Shown: one piece after another, positions 17,901-26,285 of the stretch | How positions within the stretch are numbered: position 1 is the first letter of the stretch | Layout: each line of letters starts with the position of its first letter | Assembly (NCBI GenBank): GCA_017745175.1 | Contig: JAGHZY010000006.1 | Span: 1-64,000 of the forward strand | From: Sphingopyxis sp. | GTDB lineage: Bacteria; Pseudomonadota; Alphaproteobacteria; Sphingomonadales; Sphingomonadaceae | Reading direction: 5' to 3' | DNA length: 64,000 bases | Notes under the pieces: model-generated | The model's database searches: none | What the model saw: only the letters and a program-made list of their open reading frames with translations | Told to the model about the DNA's origin: nothing | Position numbers and translations under genes: made by a program

Positions 17901-20187
17901 CAACAATGGCAATCCCGTCACTGGTACCGACACCGGCGACCTTGACGCGGTGCCGGGCGCGCTGACGGTCGACCTCGGTGGTCTCACCAACCCGACGCAG
18001 GTGCCGATCACCGGCGCCACGACCGATGTTCCTCCAGGCTCGACGGTGACGATCACCGTCACCGACCAGAACGGCACCAAGGTGCTTGCAACCGCGATCG
18101 TGCAGCCCGATGGCAGCTACAGCGTCAACACCGATCTCTCGGGTCTGGTCGATGGTCCGCTGACCGTCGAGGCGAATGGCACCGACAATAACGGCAACCC
18201 TGTTGCCGACACCGATGCCGGCAATCTCGACGCGGTGCCGGGCGCGCTGACCGTCGACCTCGGCGACACGACCGATGCGACGCAGGTGCCGATTTCCGGC
18301 ACGACGACCGACGTTCCTCCCGGCTCGACCGTGACGATCACGGTCACCGACCAGAATGGCACCGAGGTGCTTGCAACCGCGATCGTGCAGCCCGATGGCA
18401 GCTACATCATCGATACCGATCTCTCGGGGCTGGTCGATGGCCCGCTGACCGTCGAAGCGAATGGCACCGACAACAACGGCAATCCTGTTGCCGATACCGA
18501 CGCCGGCGAACTCGACGCGGTTCCCGGAGCGCTGACCGTCGATCTTGGCGACGTGGCCGACCCGGTGCAGGTGCCGATCACCGGCACCACAACCGACGTC
18601 CCTCCGGGCTCGACGGTGACGATCACCGTTACCGACCAGAACGGAGCCGAAGTGCCCGCCACCGCCATCGTGCAGCCCGATGGCAGCTACAGCGTCGACG
18701 TCGACCTGTCGGGTCTGGACGTTGCTGGTCCGTTGACCGCCGAAGCCGAGACCACCGACTATAACGGAAATCCCGTTTCGGGTATCGACAGCAATCCTCC
18801 GCCGGTACTGGTGGGCGGCGACAGCAATGGCAATGACACGATCACGGCCGGCGACGGCGCCGATGTCTCCCTGGGCGATCGCGGCGGGCTCGGCTATGCC
18901 CTGACGCCGGGCGAAAACTACAACATCGCGATCATTTTCGATCGCTCAGGCAGCATGGCTGGCTCTCGCCTTGCGGAGGCGAAAGAGGCGTTCAAGTTCG
19001 TTGCGGAACAATTCGCCAATCATGATGGCGTCATCAACCTGTCGTTTACGATATTCGGGGCCACAGCGGAGTTGGGAAGGACCTATTCTGATTTCTCCGC
19101 TGATCCGGCCAGTCTCGCGGACTTGCAAGCGTATATCGATGGCATCACGGCTGGCGGCGGTACGAATTATGCGCCGGCATTCAATGAAGCTGCCGACTGG
19201 TTCGCAACGCAACCGACGGCCGGCTTCGATAACAAGACGTTGTTCATGACCGATGGTGCCCCGAATGATGCCGTTGCGGCGCAGGCGGCTTTCCCCAATC
19301 TTGAAGCTGTCAGCCCCGTCTTCACCGTCGGGATGACCGGTGTTACCGCGGCCCAACTTGCACCCTACGCCACCAACGACGACGTGCAGATTGTCTCGCA
19401 AGCCGAGGATCTCATCATCGAGCTGCAAAAAGGAGCGGGTACATATCAGCCCTTGGCCGTGGGCGACGACACCATTGATGGCGGTGCGGGGAACGACATC
19501 ATCTTCGGCGACACCATCAATACCGATGCATTGCCCTGGGGGCAGGACGGCCTCCCGCCGCGTCCGGCGGACCTGCCGGACGGTTCGGGCGTCGAAGCGC
19601 TCGAACGCTTCCTCGAGGCGCGCGACGGGGCGCCACCGAGCGAGAGAGACCTGCTCGACTATATTCGTGCCAACCATGAAGCGTTCAATGTCCCCGGGGA
19701 CACGCGCGGCGGCAATGACACGCTGACCGGCGGTGCCGGCAATGACATCATCTACGGGCAGGGCGGCGATGATATCATCCGGGGCGGCGCCGGCGATGAC
19801 GTGCTCTATGGCGGAACGGGGGCAGACCATTTCGTCTGGCAACCGGGCGATACGGGTCAAGATATCATCGCGGACTTTGTGGCCGGCGAGGATGTAATCG
19901 ACCTCAGCGCACTTCCCGACGACTATCAGGTCAACATGCTGGACGATCCCAGCGGCGACCTCCGGATCACGATTCTCGATGGAAATGGCGATGAGTTCGG
20001 GTCCATCACGGTGCAGGATGTCCTGTCGAGCGACCTTGCGAACGGGCAGGACATTCTGCTTCCGGCCGCGGGTGGCGGGGCACCGGCTCCGTTCGCGGCG
20101 ATGCTGGCGGACTCGTCGCTGACCTTCGAGGCAGAGCCGCTGCGCAATCCGCTTTCGGATGAGCTCGTCCATCACACGGACTTCTGA
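14956..20187 (+). CDS. BapA-like type I secreted adhesin with Ig-like repeats, vWA and RTX
   Basis: This giant 1743-residue surface protein is probably a biofilm adhesin. Residues 1-75 match the BapA prefix-like domain (SGNNLVVTLKDGSSLTIVDF). A Gly/Ala hydrophobic linker is at about 107-138. Twelve Ig-like repeats of exactly 95 residues follow (about 146-1284), each with TDVPxGS, VQPDGSYSVDTDLSGLVDGP and a GELDAVP-type end. A von Willebrand A domain (about 1318-1490) has an intact MIDAS: D1329-R-S-G-S, GGGTNYAPA and MTDGAPND. RTX nonapeptides (DTIDGGAGNDII; DTLTGGAGNDIIYGQGGDDI) bind calcium. The end (FVWQPGDTGQDIIADFVAGE) is the uncleaved C-terminal secretion signal region. The GTG at 14956 is chosen for its AAGGGGA site; a TTG at 14929 is the alternative. 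The secretion genes follow directly. Confidence 0.93.
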   Translation: MKVKVFQKDNGSAESIEIGSELRITSPSVVEIPVGPEQVADFQRSGNNLVVTLKDGSSLTIVDFFGGEGTDRSEIVLIDEHGVSWWGQYEADWKGFDFAEIDSDPGAAVAAGAFPLAALLGGLAAVGGGVALASGGGDDDGRSRDGTLTVDLGDTSNPTRVPISGKATDVPTGSQVKVTVTDKEGNKVEATATVQPDGSYTVDTDLSGLVDGPLTVEAKATDENGNPVGGDATGELDAVPGNLTAELGDTTDPTKVPISGTTTDVPPGSQVTVTVTDQEGNKVDATATVQPDGSYSVDTDLSGLVDGPLTVEVKGTDNNGNPVAGTDTGELDAVPGALTVELGDTTDPAAVPITGTTTDVPASSTVTITVTDQNGNEVTATAMVQPDGSYSVDADLSGLVDGPLTVEASGTDNNGVPVTGTDAGELDAVPGALTVDLGDLTDPTQVPITGTTTDVPAGSTVAITVTDQNGNEVSATASVQPDGSYSVDTDLSGLVDGPLTVEASSIDNNGDPVTDTDAGELDAVPGTLTVDLGDLTDASQVPVTGMTTDVPAGATIAITVTDQDGNEVSATATARPDGSYSVDADLSGLVDGPLTVEASALDNNGDPVADTDTGVLDAVPGALTVDLGDLTDPTQVPITGTTTDVPAGSTVTITVTDQNGNEMPATATVQPDGSYSVDTDLSGLVDGPLTVEASATDNNGNAVSDTDAGELDAVPGALTVDLGDLADPAQAPITGTTTDVPAGATVAITVTDRNGNEVSATATVQPDGSYSVDTDLSGLVDGPLTVEASALDNNGDPVADTDNGVLDAVPGALTVDLGDLTDPTQVPITGTTTDVPPGSTVAITVTDQNGNEVPATATVQPDGSYSVDADLSALVDGPLIVEASATDNNGNPVSGTDTGVLDAVPGAVTVDLGDTTDPTQVPITGTTTDVPPGSTVTIIVTDQDGNEVPATATVQPDGSYSIDADLSGLVDGPLTVEAEGTDNNGNPVTGTDTGDLDAVPGALTVDLGGLTNPTQVPITGATTDVPPGSTVTITVTDQNGTKVLATAIVQPDGSYSVNTDLSGLVDGPLTVEANGTDNNGNPVADTDAGNLDAVPGALTVDLGDTTDATQVPISGTTTDVPPGSTVTITVTDQNGTEVLATAIVQPDGSYIIDTDLSGLVDGPLTVEANGTDNNGNPVADTDAGELDAVPGALTVDLGDVADPVQVPITGTTTDVPPGSTVTITVTDQNGAEVPATAIVQPDGSYSVDVDLSGLDVAGPLTAEAETTDYNGNPVSGIDSNPPPVLVGGDSNGNDTITAGDGADVSLGDRGGLGYALTPGENYNIAIIFDRSGSMAGSRLAEAKEAFKFVAEQFANHDGVINLSFTIFGATAELGRTYSDFSADPASLADLQAYIDGITAGGGTNYAPAFNEAADWFATQPTAGFDNKTLFMTDGAPNDAVAAQAAFPNLEAVSPVFTVGMTGVTAAQLAPYATNDDVQIVSQAEDLIIELQKGAGTYQPLAVGDDTIDGGAGNDIIFGDTINTDALPWGQDGLPPRPADLPDGSGVEALERFLEARDGAPPSERDLLDYIRANHEAFNVPGDTRGGNDTLTGGAGNDIIYGQGGDDIIRGGAGDDVLYGGTGADHFVWQPGDTGQDIIADFVAGEDVIDLSALPDDYQVNMLDDPSGDLRITILDGNGDEFGSITVQDVLSSDLANGQDILLPAAGGGAPAPFAAMLADSSLTFEAEPLRNPLSDELVHHTDF
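15391..18810 (+). repeat. Twelve tandem 285-bp repeats inside the adhesin gene
   Basis: Units start at 15391, 15676, 15961 and so on every 285 bases, up to 18526. Eleven are complete. The twelfth is altered at its end (DVAGPLTAEAE... then SNPPPVLVGG). Units 1 and 2 are the most divergent. Units 4-11 are highly similar at the DNA level, and blocks from units 5-6 recur nearly unchanged in units 7-8. The even 285-base phase shows expansion by in-frame unequal recombination. Confidence 0.95.
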
Positions 20188-20193
20188 GGAAGG

Positions 20194-20217
20194 GGGAGCG
20201 GCCTTGCGGCCGCTCCC
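20194..20217 (+). promoter_or_regulatory. Intercistronic hairpin between adhesin and exporter genes
   Basis: GGGAGCGGCC and GGCCGCTCCC form a perfect 10-bp stem with a TTGC loop, 7 bases after the adhesin stop. The left arm contains part of the purine-rich Shine-Dalgarno of the exporter gene, and the loop holds an in-frame TTG (20204). No U tract follows. It may stabilise the adhesin mRNA, reduce read-through or lower exporter translation. Confidence 0.5.
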
Positions 20218-20224
20218 GGCCCCG

Positions 20225-22378
20225 ATGGCTTCGAAAATCTCCATCACCAAGGCCGGGAAACCGGCAGCTTCGTTCCCGCCCGCAGCCACTCTCGCCGGCT
20301 GGCGCGCTGCGCTGCTGCATGTTGCAGGCCATTATCGGATCGGCGCTTCGCCCGAGCAGTTGCGGCTCGGCGAGCTCTGGTCCGATGATAATCTGCAGGT
20401 CCGTGATCTCGCCCGTCAGGTCGGCCTGCGGGTCGAAGAGGTCGATGCAGATGTCGATCTTCTCGCCGGAATCCGGCTTCCGCTTGTCGCCGAGATGACG
20501 GGCGGCGCGATCGGCGTCATCGAGACCGAGGGCGAACAGGGATTCCAGATTGCCCTGTGCAGCGACAAGGGCCTGCAGAGCCGGGTGGACCGCGCAATGC
20601 TCAGGCAAGCCGTGCTTCGCCTCTATGCGGTCAGACCGGCGGCTTCGGTTCCCGATCGCCGGATCGACGAATATCTGGCCCCCTACCGACCCGATTGGCT
20701 CAAGCAGATATTGTTCGAGGATCTGCGGCCCTATTCGGGTATCGTCCTCGCGTCCTTCGTCGCCAACATGCTCGCGCTGGCCGGCGTCATCTTTTCGATG
20801 CAGGTTTATGACCGCGTCGTCCCCAGCGGGTCGCTCCCCACGCTCTACGTGCTTTTCGGCGGCGTCATGCTGGCGGCGGCCTTCAGCTATTTCATGCGCA
20901 TCGTTCGTATCAGGATTATTGATTTAACCGGCAAGGCGGCGGATCTGCGTATCTCCGACAAGGTTTTCGGCCATGCGATACGCGTCAGAAATATCGAGCG
21001 GCCGCGGTCGACGGGCACCTTCATCACGCAGATACGCGAGCTTGAACATCTGCGCGACATGATGAGCTCGACGACGGTCGCCGCGATCGCCGACGTGCCC
21101 TTCTTCCTCATCTTCTGCGCCCTGTTCCTCTACATTGCGCCCACGCTGGTCTGGATCCCTCTGGTGTCCGTCGTCCTGCTGGTGGCGCCAGGCCTCTTCG
21201 CACAGCGCCGGCTGCGGTTGCTCGCCGAGGAGAATATGCGCGAGAGTTCGCTTCGCAGCGCGATGCTCGTCGAAGCCGTGCAGGGTCTTGACGATATCAA
21301 GAGCATGCAGGCGGAAACCCGCTTCGGCAATCTCTGGAACCATTATAATGAAGTGACGGCCGAATCCGGTCTGAAGCTGCGCGAACTTGTCAATTCGCTG
21401 GCGACCTGGGCGGCCACCGTCCAGAGTACGATGTTCGCGGTCGTGATATTCTTCGGCGCGCCGCTGGTCATCGCGGGCGATATCACCACCGGCGTTCTCA
21501 TCGCCGCGTCGATGCTCGGTTCGAGAATGATGGGACTGCTGTCGTCGGTTTCGCAATTGCTCACCCGGTGGCAGCAGGCCAGGGTTGCCCGGCAAAGCAT
21601 CGACAGGCTTCTGGAACTGCCCGTCGATGCGCCCGACAACGAGCGCCGCATTCACAAGCCCTTCGTGCGCGGACGCTATCGCCTGCGCAATGCGGTCTTT
21701 GGCCATGCCAAGGATGCGCCCGTCCTGAAGGTTGCCCGGCTGGAGATGGCGCCGGGCGAACGCATTGCCATCCTCGGGCCGAACGGCTCGGGGAAATCGA
21801 CCCTCCTCAGCGGACTTGCGGGGCTCCTTGAACCTCTTGCAGGAGAAATTCGGCTGGACGAGGTCGAACTGGGGCTGATCGACCCCGCCGATGTGCGGCG
21901 CGATGTTGTCCATCTCGGGCAGAACGCGCGCCTTTTCCACGGCACCGTGCGGGAAAATCTGCTGCTCGGTGCTCCCAAGGCCAGCGATGAAGAGATACTC
22001 GACACTCTCTCGAGCTTGCGTCTGTCGGACTATGTTCAGCGATTGTCCGCCGGGCTCGATCATGGCCTCCAGGAGGGCGGGCTCGGTCTGTCGGGCGGGC
22101 AACGTCAGGGCCTTCTTCTCGCTCGTCTTCTTCTGCGCCGGCCGCAGCTTGCGCTCCTGGATGAGCCTACGGCGGCGCTCGACAATGTCTCGGAAAACGC
22201 GGTGATCGACGCGCTCGACGCGCTTCCCGCGCAGACCGGCCTCGTGGTTGCAACCCATCGCCCCGCAGTACTGCGGATCGTCGACCGGATCATCCTGCTG
22301 AATGGCGGGGCTGTCATGCTCGACGGCCCCAAGGACGAGATTCTCGGTAAATTGCGGTCGGAAGGTCTCGCGGCATGA
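20225..22378 (+). CDS. Type I secretion ABC exporter (LapB-like)
   Basis: This inner-membrane ATPase should export the upstream adhesin. The N-terminal about 130 residues form a degenerate C39-like domain without a catalytic Cys/His pair, as in LapB/HlyB-type exporters for RTX adhesins. A six-helix ABC transmembrane domain spans about 155-440. The ATPase domain has Walker A GPNGSGKST at 518-526, the signature GLSGGQRQG, Walker B LALLDEPTAALD and the H-loop ATHRP. The ATG at 20225 gives 717 residues. An in-frame TTG at 20204 is better spaced from the AGGAAGGGGGAG site, so the true start may be seven codons earlier. The stop overlaps the adaptor start (ATGA). Confidence 0.93.
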   Translation: MASKISITKAGKPAASFPPAATLAGWRAALLHVAGHYRIGASPEQLRLGELWSDDNLQVRDLARQVGLRVEEVDADVDLLAGIRLPLVAEMTGGAIGVIETEGEQGFQIALCSDKGLQSRVDRAMLRQAVLRLYAVRPAASVPDRRIDEYLAPYRPDWLKQILFEDLRPYSGIVLASFVANMLALAGVIFSMQVYDRVVPSGSLPTLYVLFGGVMLAAAFSYFMRIVRIRIIDLTGKAADLRISDKVFGHAIRVRNIERPRSTGTFITQIRELEHLRDMMSSTTVAAIADVPFFLIFCALFLYIAPTLVWIPLVSVVLLVAPGLFAQRRLRLLAEENMRESSLRSAMLVEAVQGLDDIKSMQAETRFGNLWNHYNEVTAESGLKLRELVNSLATWAATVQSTMFAVVIFFGAPLVIAGDITTGVLIAASMLGSRMMGLLSSVSQLLTRWQQARVARQSIDRLLELPVDAPDNERRIHKPFVRGRYRLRNAVFGHAKDAPVLKVARLEMAPGERIAILGPNGSGKSTLLSGLAGLLEPLAGEIRLDEVELGLIDPADVRRDVVHLGQNARLFHGTVRENLLLGAPKASDEEILDTLSSLRLSDYVQRLSAGLDHGLQEGGLGLSGGQRQGLLLARLLLRRPQLALLDEPTAALDNVSENAVIDALDALPAQTGLVVATHRPAVLRIVDRIILLNGGAVMLDGPKDEILGKLRSEGLAA

Positions 22379-23529
22379 CCCCCGAGGCCCAGCGATCGAG
22401 GAAGGACAATCGCCTCGTCCTCCTCTCCGCCATCATGCTCCTGTGCTTTTTTGTCTGGGCCTATTTCTTCGAGCTCGTCGAAGTGTCGAGCGGAACCGGA
22501 AAGGTCGTGCCGAGTTCGCGCGAGCAGGTCGTTCAATCGCTCGAGGGCGGTGTTCTCGCCTCGCTCGCCGTTCGCCAGGGTGACATTGTCGAGAAAGACC
22601 AGCTTCTCGCCCAGCTCGATCCGACCCAATCGGCCGCCAATGTCGCGGAATCCGAAGCCCGCTATTATGCCGCCATTGCAACCGCGGCGCGGTTACGGGC
22701 AGAAGTGTCCGGCGCGAGCGCGATCGATTTCCCGGAGAGCCTCGCCGACCATCAGGATCTGATCGCGACCGAAAAGTCGCTGTTCGCGTCGCGCAGGCAA
22801 GGTCTGAACGAACAGCTTAGCGGTCTCAATCGCAGTCTCGAACTGCTCGACCGGGAGGTTGGAATCTCCCAGCGGTTGCAAACGTCGGGCGCTGCGAGCC
22901 TGGTCGAACTTACCCGGCTTCAGCGTCAGCAGGCCGAAGCGCGTATCGAGATATCGAAGCTGCGCGACAATTATATGGTTCAGGCCCGCGAGGAGCTGGC
23001 GAAGGCCAATGCCGACGCGCAGGTCTACGAATCGGAGATGAAGGAGCGCTCCGACAAAAGGTCGCAGCTCAGCCTGCGGGCACCGATGCGGGGTGTCGTC
23101 CAGGACGTGGCCGTCATGACCATCGGCGGCGTGATCTCTCCGAACGGCGAATTGCTGACGATCGTACCGCTCGATGACAAGTTGATGATCGAGGCACGCA
23201 TATCGCCGCGCGACATTGCGTTCATTCATCCGGGCCAGAAGGCCTTGGTGAAGTTCACCTCTTATGATTACGCGATCTATGGCGGCCTCGAGGGAAAGGT
23301 CGTCAATATCTCCCCCAATACCGTTCGCGACGAAGTGAAGCCCGAGATCTTCTACTACCGCGTTTACATCGAGACGGTCAGCGATTCCCTGAAAAACGCA
23401 AAGGGAAAGCGATTCCCGATCGTCCCAGGCATGGTCGCGACCGTCGACATCCAGACCGGCAGCAAAACCGTTTGGCAATATCTGATCAAACCCTTCAACC
23501 GCGCACAGGAAGCGCTGCGCGAGCGATGA
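22375..23529 (+). CDS. Type I secretion membrane fusion protein (HlyD/LapC-like)
   Basis: This 384-residue periplasmic adaptor links the ABC exporter to the outer-membrane channel. It has one transmembrane helix at about 16-34, then a biotinyl-lipoyl half motif (QSLEGGVLASLAVRQGDIVE) and a long alpha hairpin/coiled coil of about 110-235. The second lipoyl half (LRAPMRGVVQDVAV) and a beta-barrel domain follow. The C-terminus carries the family signature region IVPGMVATVDIQTGSKTVWQ before the typical PF-type ending. It starts inside the exporter stop codon (4-base overlap), so the two are translationally coupled. Confidence 0.93.
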   Translation: MTPEAQRSRKDNRLVLLSAIMLLCFFVWAYFFELVEVSSGTGKVVPSSREQVVQSLEGGVLASLAVRQGDIVEKDQLLAQLDPTQSAANVAESEARYYAAIATAARLRAEVSGASAIDFPESLADHQDLIATEKSLFASRRQGLNEQLSGLNRSLELLDREVGISQRLQTSGAASLVELTRLQRQQAEARIEISKLRDNYMVQAREELAKANADAQVYESEMKERSDKRSQLSLRAPMRGVVQDVAVMTIGGVISPNGELLTIVPLDDKLMIEARISPRDIAFIHPGQKALVKFTSYDYAIYGGLEGKVVNISPNTVRDEVKPEIFYYRVYIETVSDSLKNAKGKRFPIVPGMVATVDIQTGSKTVWQYLIKPFNRAQEALRER

Positions 23530-23559
23530 GCGAATATCCACCAGAAAGAGGAAGCTGAA

Positions 23560-23970
23560 ATGAAATATACAGCCTTGACCCTTGTCCCCGCCCTTATGCT
23601 GCTGGGTGCGCCCATCGCGCAGGCAGCGGATCTGAACGGTGTCGCCGATCATGGTCGCGGGTTCGACGATGTCGACCGCGCCTATCCGTCCATGGATCCC
23701 CGATATGTGCGCGAGGGCGCCTCGCGCACGCCGCAGCAGCTGAGCCAGCTGGCCGTCGGCCAGACCACGGAGCAGGTCGTTGCGATCCTTGGCTCGCCGG
23801 CGCTGACGGATAGCACTGGCTGGCATTACAACATCAGCCTGCCCATGGACCGGAACGACGAACTCGTCTGCCAGTACAAGCTGCAGTTCAACCAGGATGG
23901 TACGCTGGCCGGGGGCATTTGGCGGCGCCCGCAATGCGCAGCGATCGCGACGCAGGCGCCCGACGCCTGA
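23560..23970 (+). CDS. BamE/SmpA-like periplasmic protein in the secretion operon
   Basis: The 136 residues have a Sec signal peptide (about 1-22, cleavage near AQA-AD). The mature domain has the BamE/SmpA/OmlA pattern (LAVGQTTEQVVAILGSPALT, then WHYNISLPM and QYKLQFNQDGTL). It lacks a convincing lipobox, so it may be soluble in the periplasm rather than a lipoprotein. Cysteines in LVCQYK and RPQCAA could form a disulfide. It lies 30 bases after the adaptor gene with an AGAAAGAGGAAG Shine-Dalgarno, so it belongs to the type I secretion operon. It may help assemble or modulate the outer-membrane channel; this is an inference from family and position. Confidence 0.75.
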   Translation: MKYTALTLVPALMLLGAPIAQAADLNGVADHGRGFDDVDRAYPSMDPRYVREGASRTPQQLSQLAVGQTTEQVVAILGSPALTDSTGWHYNISLPMDRNDELVCQYKLQFNQDGTLAGGIWRRPQCAAIATQAPDA

Positions 23971-23997
23971 CCGCCGGTTGAAGGTCTTCCGTGACGG

Positions 23998-24032
23998 GGT
24001 CGGTTCTCGGTGTATCCACCGTTGAACCGACC
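23998..24032 (+). terminator. Strong hairpin between BamE-like and TolC-like genes
   Basis: GGTCGGTTC pairs with GAACCGACC, and inside it CGGTG pairs with CACCG around a TATC loop. This makes a 14-bp interrupted stem. No U tract follows. It probably ends or attenuates the upstream operon; the TolC-like gene starts 120 bases later and may have its own promoter. Confidence 0.55.
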
Positions 24033-24154
24033 AGCTTCAGAGGTGCAACGCAAACTCGCTGTTTGCTGCCCGCCACACGGATAATCGTGGCAATTCATAT
24101 CATTGAAAGCGCGACACAGTCGGTTTTCGTCATTGCAATAGAAACTGTGGACGT

Positions 24155-25474
24155 ATGAAGACGGATCGTGTGAAGCGGCAACGCTGGTCTGCCTTGGTCG
24201 GCTTGACCTGCGGGCTCTATTTCCCTTCGAGCTTGGCGGCCGCACCAGCGGACCCCGCGATCCCGATAACGATTGATGAGGCGGCCCGCGAAGCCGTTGC
24301 CTGGCATCCGTCGATTGAAGAGGCGAAGGCCCGCCTCGATGAACGCGGTGAACTGGTCGATGTCGCCAAGGCGGGCTATCTGCCGCAAATCAACGGCGGC
24401 ATAGAAACAGGTTACAACAATCTCAATCAAAGCCGCTGGCGCCCGCGGGCAAGCCTATCCGTATCGCAGATGTTGTACGATTTCGGAAAGGTGCGGGGCT
24501 CTGTCGACTCCGCCAGGGCCGGCACCGCGATCGGCAAGGCGCAGCTTCTGCTTTCCGTGGATTCGCTCATCCGCGATACCAGCTATGCAGTGATCGAACT
24601 GCAGCGCGGCGGGGCGCTGCGAGCCATCGCGTTCGAACAGCTCGAAAGTGTAGCGAGCATTCGGGCTCTGGTCCAACGCCGGTTCGAGGAAGGCGCCGCG
24701 ACCAAGGCGGATATGCTCCAGGTAGAAGCCCGCGTTCAGGCTGCGCAGGCAACGATTGAAGAAATCGAGACCGAAGAGCAACGTTGGCAGACCGCGCTCG
24801 CTCATCTTCTCGGTCGCGATGCGGCGCCCGCAATATCTCCCGAAGTGCCTGATGGTCTCATGCAATACTGCTCCATCGGCGAGCCCGACTGGCCCTCGAT
24901 TCCGGCAATCCAGGAAGTCGAAGCCCAGCGCGATCAGGCGATGGCGGAGGTGAAGCGCAGCAAGGCCGAAAACCTGCCGACCGTTTCATTGGGTGCCGGC
25001 GGCTCTGCAGACTTGAACGACCCGTTCGGCGATCGCGAGGAGGTCAATTTCGGAATCAATGTTTCGACGTCCATCTTCAACGGCGGTGCGAACCGTGCTC
25101 GCGCCCGCAGCGCGGATCATGCGCTTGGCGCGGCCATTGCGGCGGAAGCGCGGATACGCAATCAGGTGAGCCGTGCGCTTCGAGAGGTGCAAACTCAGGG
25201 ATCGAGCCTCGGCCGGGTGCTCGACACTCTTTTCTTGCGTGAAACGAGCATGCGCGAAACCGGCCTGCTGTACAGGATGCAATATCTGGAGCTGGGAACC
25301 AAGACGCTGGTCGATTTGCTGAATGCGGAACAGGAATTGCATCAGGTGCGGTTCGACAGGCTGAACACCCAGCAGGATCTCCGTCGATTGCAGATCGATT
25401 GCATGGTCAATTCAGGAACTGCTCGCAGGGCCTTCGGTCTGGAAGGAACCACTATCCGCGGCATCCGACTGTGA
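24155..25474 (+). CDS. TolC-family outer membrane channel (LapE-like)
   Basis: This 439-residue outer membrane efflux protein is the third part of the type I secretion machine. A signal peptide covers about 1-32. Two repeated OEP domains follow, each with long helices and the family patterns ITIDEAAREAVAWHPSIEEA, GYLPQINGGIETGYNN and TLVDLLNAEQELHQVRFDRL. The second half has SFxVGINVST-like strands (EVNFGINVSTSIFNGG). A final Cys (QIDCMVNSG) is present. It is separated from the rest of the operon by 184 bases and a hairpin, so it may be expressed separately, as expected for a shared channel. Confidence 0.92.
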   Translation: MKTDRVKRQRWSALVGLTCGLYFPSSLAAAPADPAIPITIDEAAREAVAWHPSIEEAKARLDERGELVDVAKAGYLPQINGGIETGYNNLNQSRWRPRASLSVSQMLYDFGKVRGSVDSARAGTAIGKAQLLLSVDSLIRDTSYAVIELQRGGALRAIAFEQLESVASIRALVQRRFEEGAATKADMLQVEARVQAAQATIEEIETEEQRWQTALAHLLGRDAAPAISPEVPDGLMQYCSIGEPDWPSIPAIQEVEAQRDQAMAEVKRSKAENLPTVSLGAGGSADLNDPFGDREEVNFGINVSTSIFNGGANRARARSADHALGAAIAAEARIRNQVSRALREVQTQGSSLGRVLDTLFLRETSMRETGLLYRMQYLELGTKTLVDLLNAEQELHQVRFDRLNTQQDLRRLQIDCMVNSGTARRAFGLEGTTIRGIRL

Positions 25475-25653
25475 CTGTCACCTCGCGAATGAACCTCATA
25501 GGCTTGGCCGTCGCAGCGCCTGCGAGCGCGAGCGGAATGATCGCTATTTGCCTGGATCGCCCAGGACCCGACAGTCCGCAATCCGGTCAGGCCTGATCAC
25601 CACTTTGGCGGTTAATGAACGGGAAAAAATGAAGACGCAGGCGTTGGTGGGCT

Positions 25654-26103
25654 TCAAAGCGCCCGTGGCTCCAACTCCATTTCCGGAACGGCTCGCCGTT
25701 CGGTTCCCAACATGCCCGAGTCCTCCCAGACGACCACCACCGTCTGCTGATACACTTGGCCTTTGACATCGACAAAATCACCAAGGACCCGGATCATCGC
25801 GCTCCCCGGTCCGTTGCAGATTATTTCAACCCGATCCAGCGATCCCAGCGGTTTGAGAGCGGCATCGACGATTTTGCGCTGCTCGTCGGAAAGCGCGCGG
25901 GAAAAGCCGGCAATACCGACCACCGATACACTTTGGTGTTCGCGGATAAACTCCGCACCCACCATGTCTCCGTCAGGACAGGTCACGACCACGCGATCGG
26001 AGTTGGTCAGGGGCGCCCGGGCCTCCGGAGTTTCATATGTCGTCACCGGCGGCGGAGGCGCAGGTTCAGAGAGGATCAGAGCGAAAGCCTGGATTGGAAA
26101 CAC
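25654..26103 (-). CDS. Hypothetical protein, possibly exported
   Basis: The 149 residues start at a GTG (26103) that has a good GAGGTG site 6 bases upstream. The N-terminus (FPIQAFALILSEPAPPPP) is short and hydrophobic and then proline-rich, which could be a weak signal peptide. Two cysteines (VVTCPDGD and IICNGPG) may pair. The C-terminal half is beta-rich (GQVYQQTVVVVWEDSG). I do not recognise the family. It is convergent with the TolC-like gene and follows the other unknown gene on the same strand at a distance of 182 bases. Confidence 0.6.
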   Translation of the reverse strand: MFPIQAFALILSEPAPPPPVTTYETPEARAPLTNSDRVVVTCPDGDMVGAEFIREHQSVSVVGIAGFSRALSDEQRKIVDAALKPLGSLDRVEIICNGPGSAMIRVLGDFVDVKGQVYQQTVVVVWEDSGMLGTERRAVPEMELEPRAL

Positions 26104-26285
26104 AATATCACCTCTATTGGCCGACGCTCAATCTACGGCGTGGAATTCCAGTCAGCAACGCATGTCGTTCTGAAGCCAACAATGCGAAATCGTCTATCCC
26201 GTATTCACCCGGGAGCGAGCAAGGCGAGAAAACCGACGGCACGGTTCGTCGTGTCTGCCGCCGGATCTTGCAACCCGGCGAAGGC

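Noticed and set aside
15837-18668. Ten regularly spaced minus-strand frames of about 81 residues
   Set aside because: They are the antisense of the 285-bp repeat units and repeat only because the adhesin gene does.
15391-18810. CRISPR-like array
   Set aside because: The repeats are contiguous in-frame coding units of 285 bp with no spacers.
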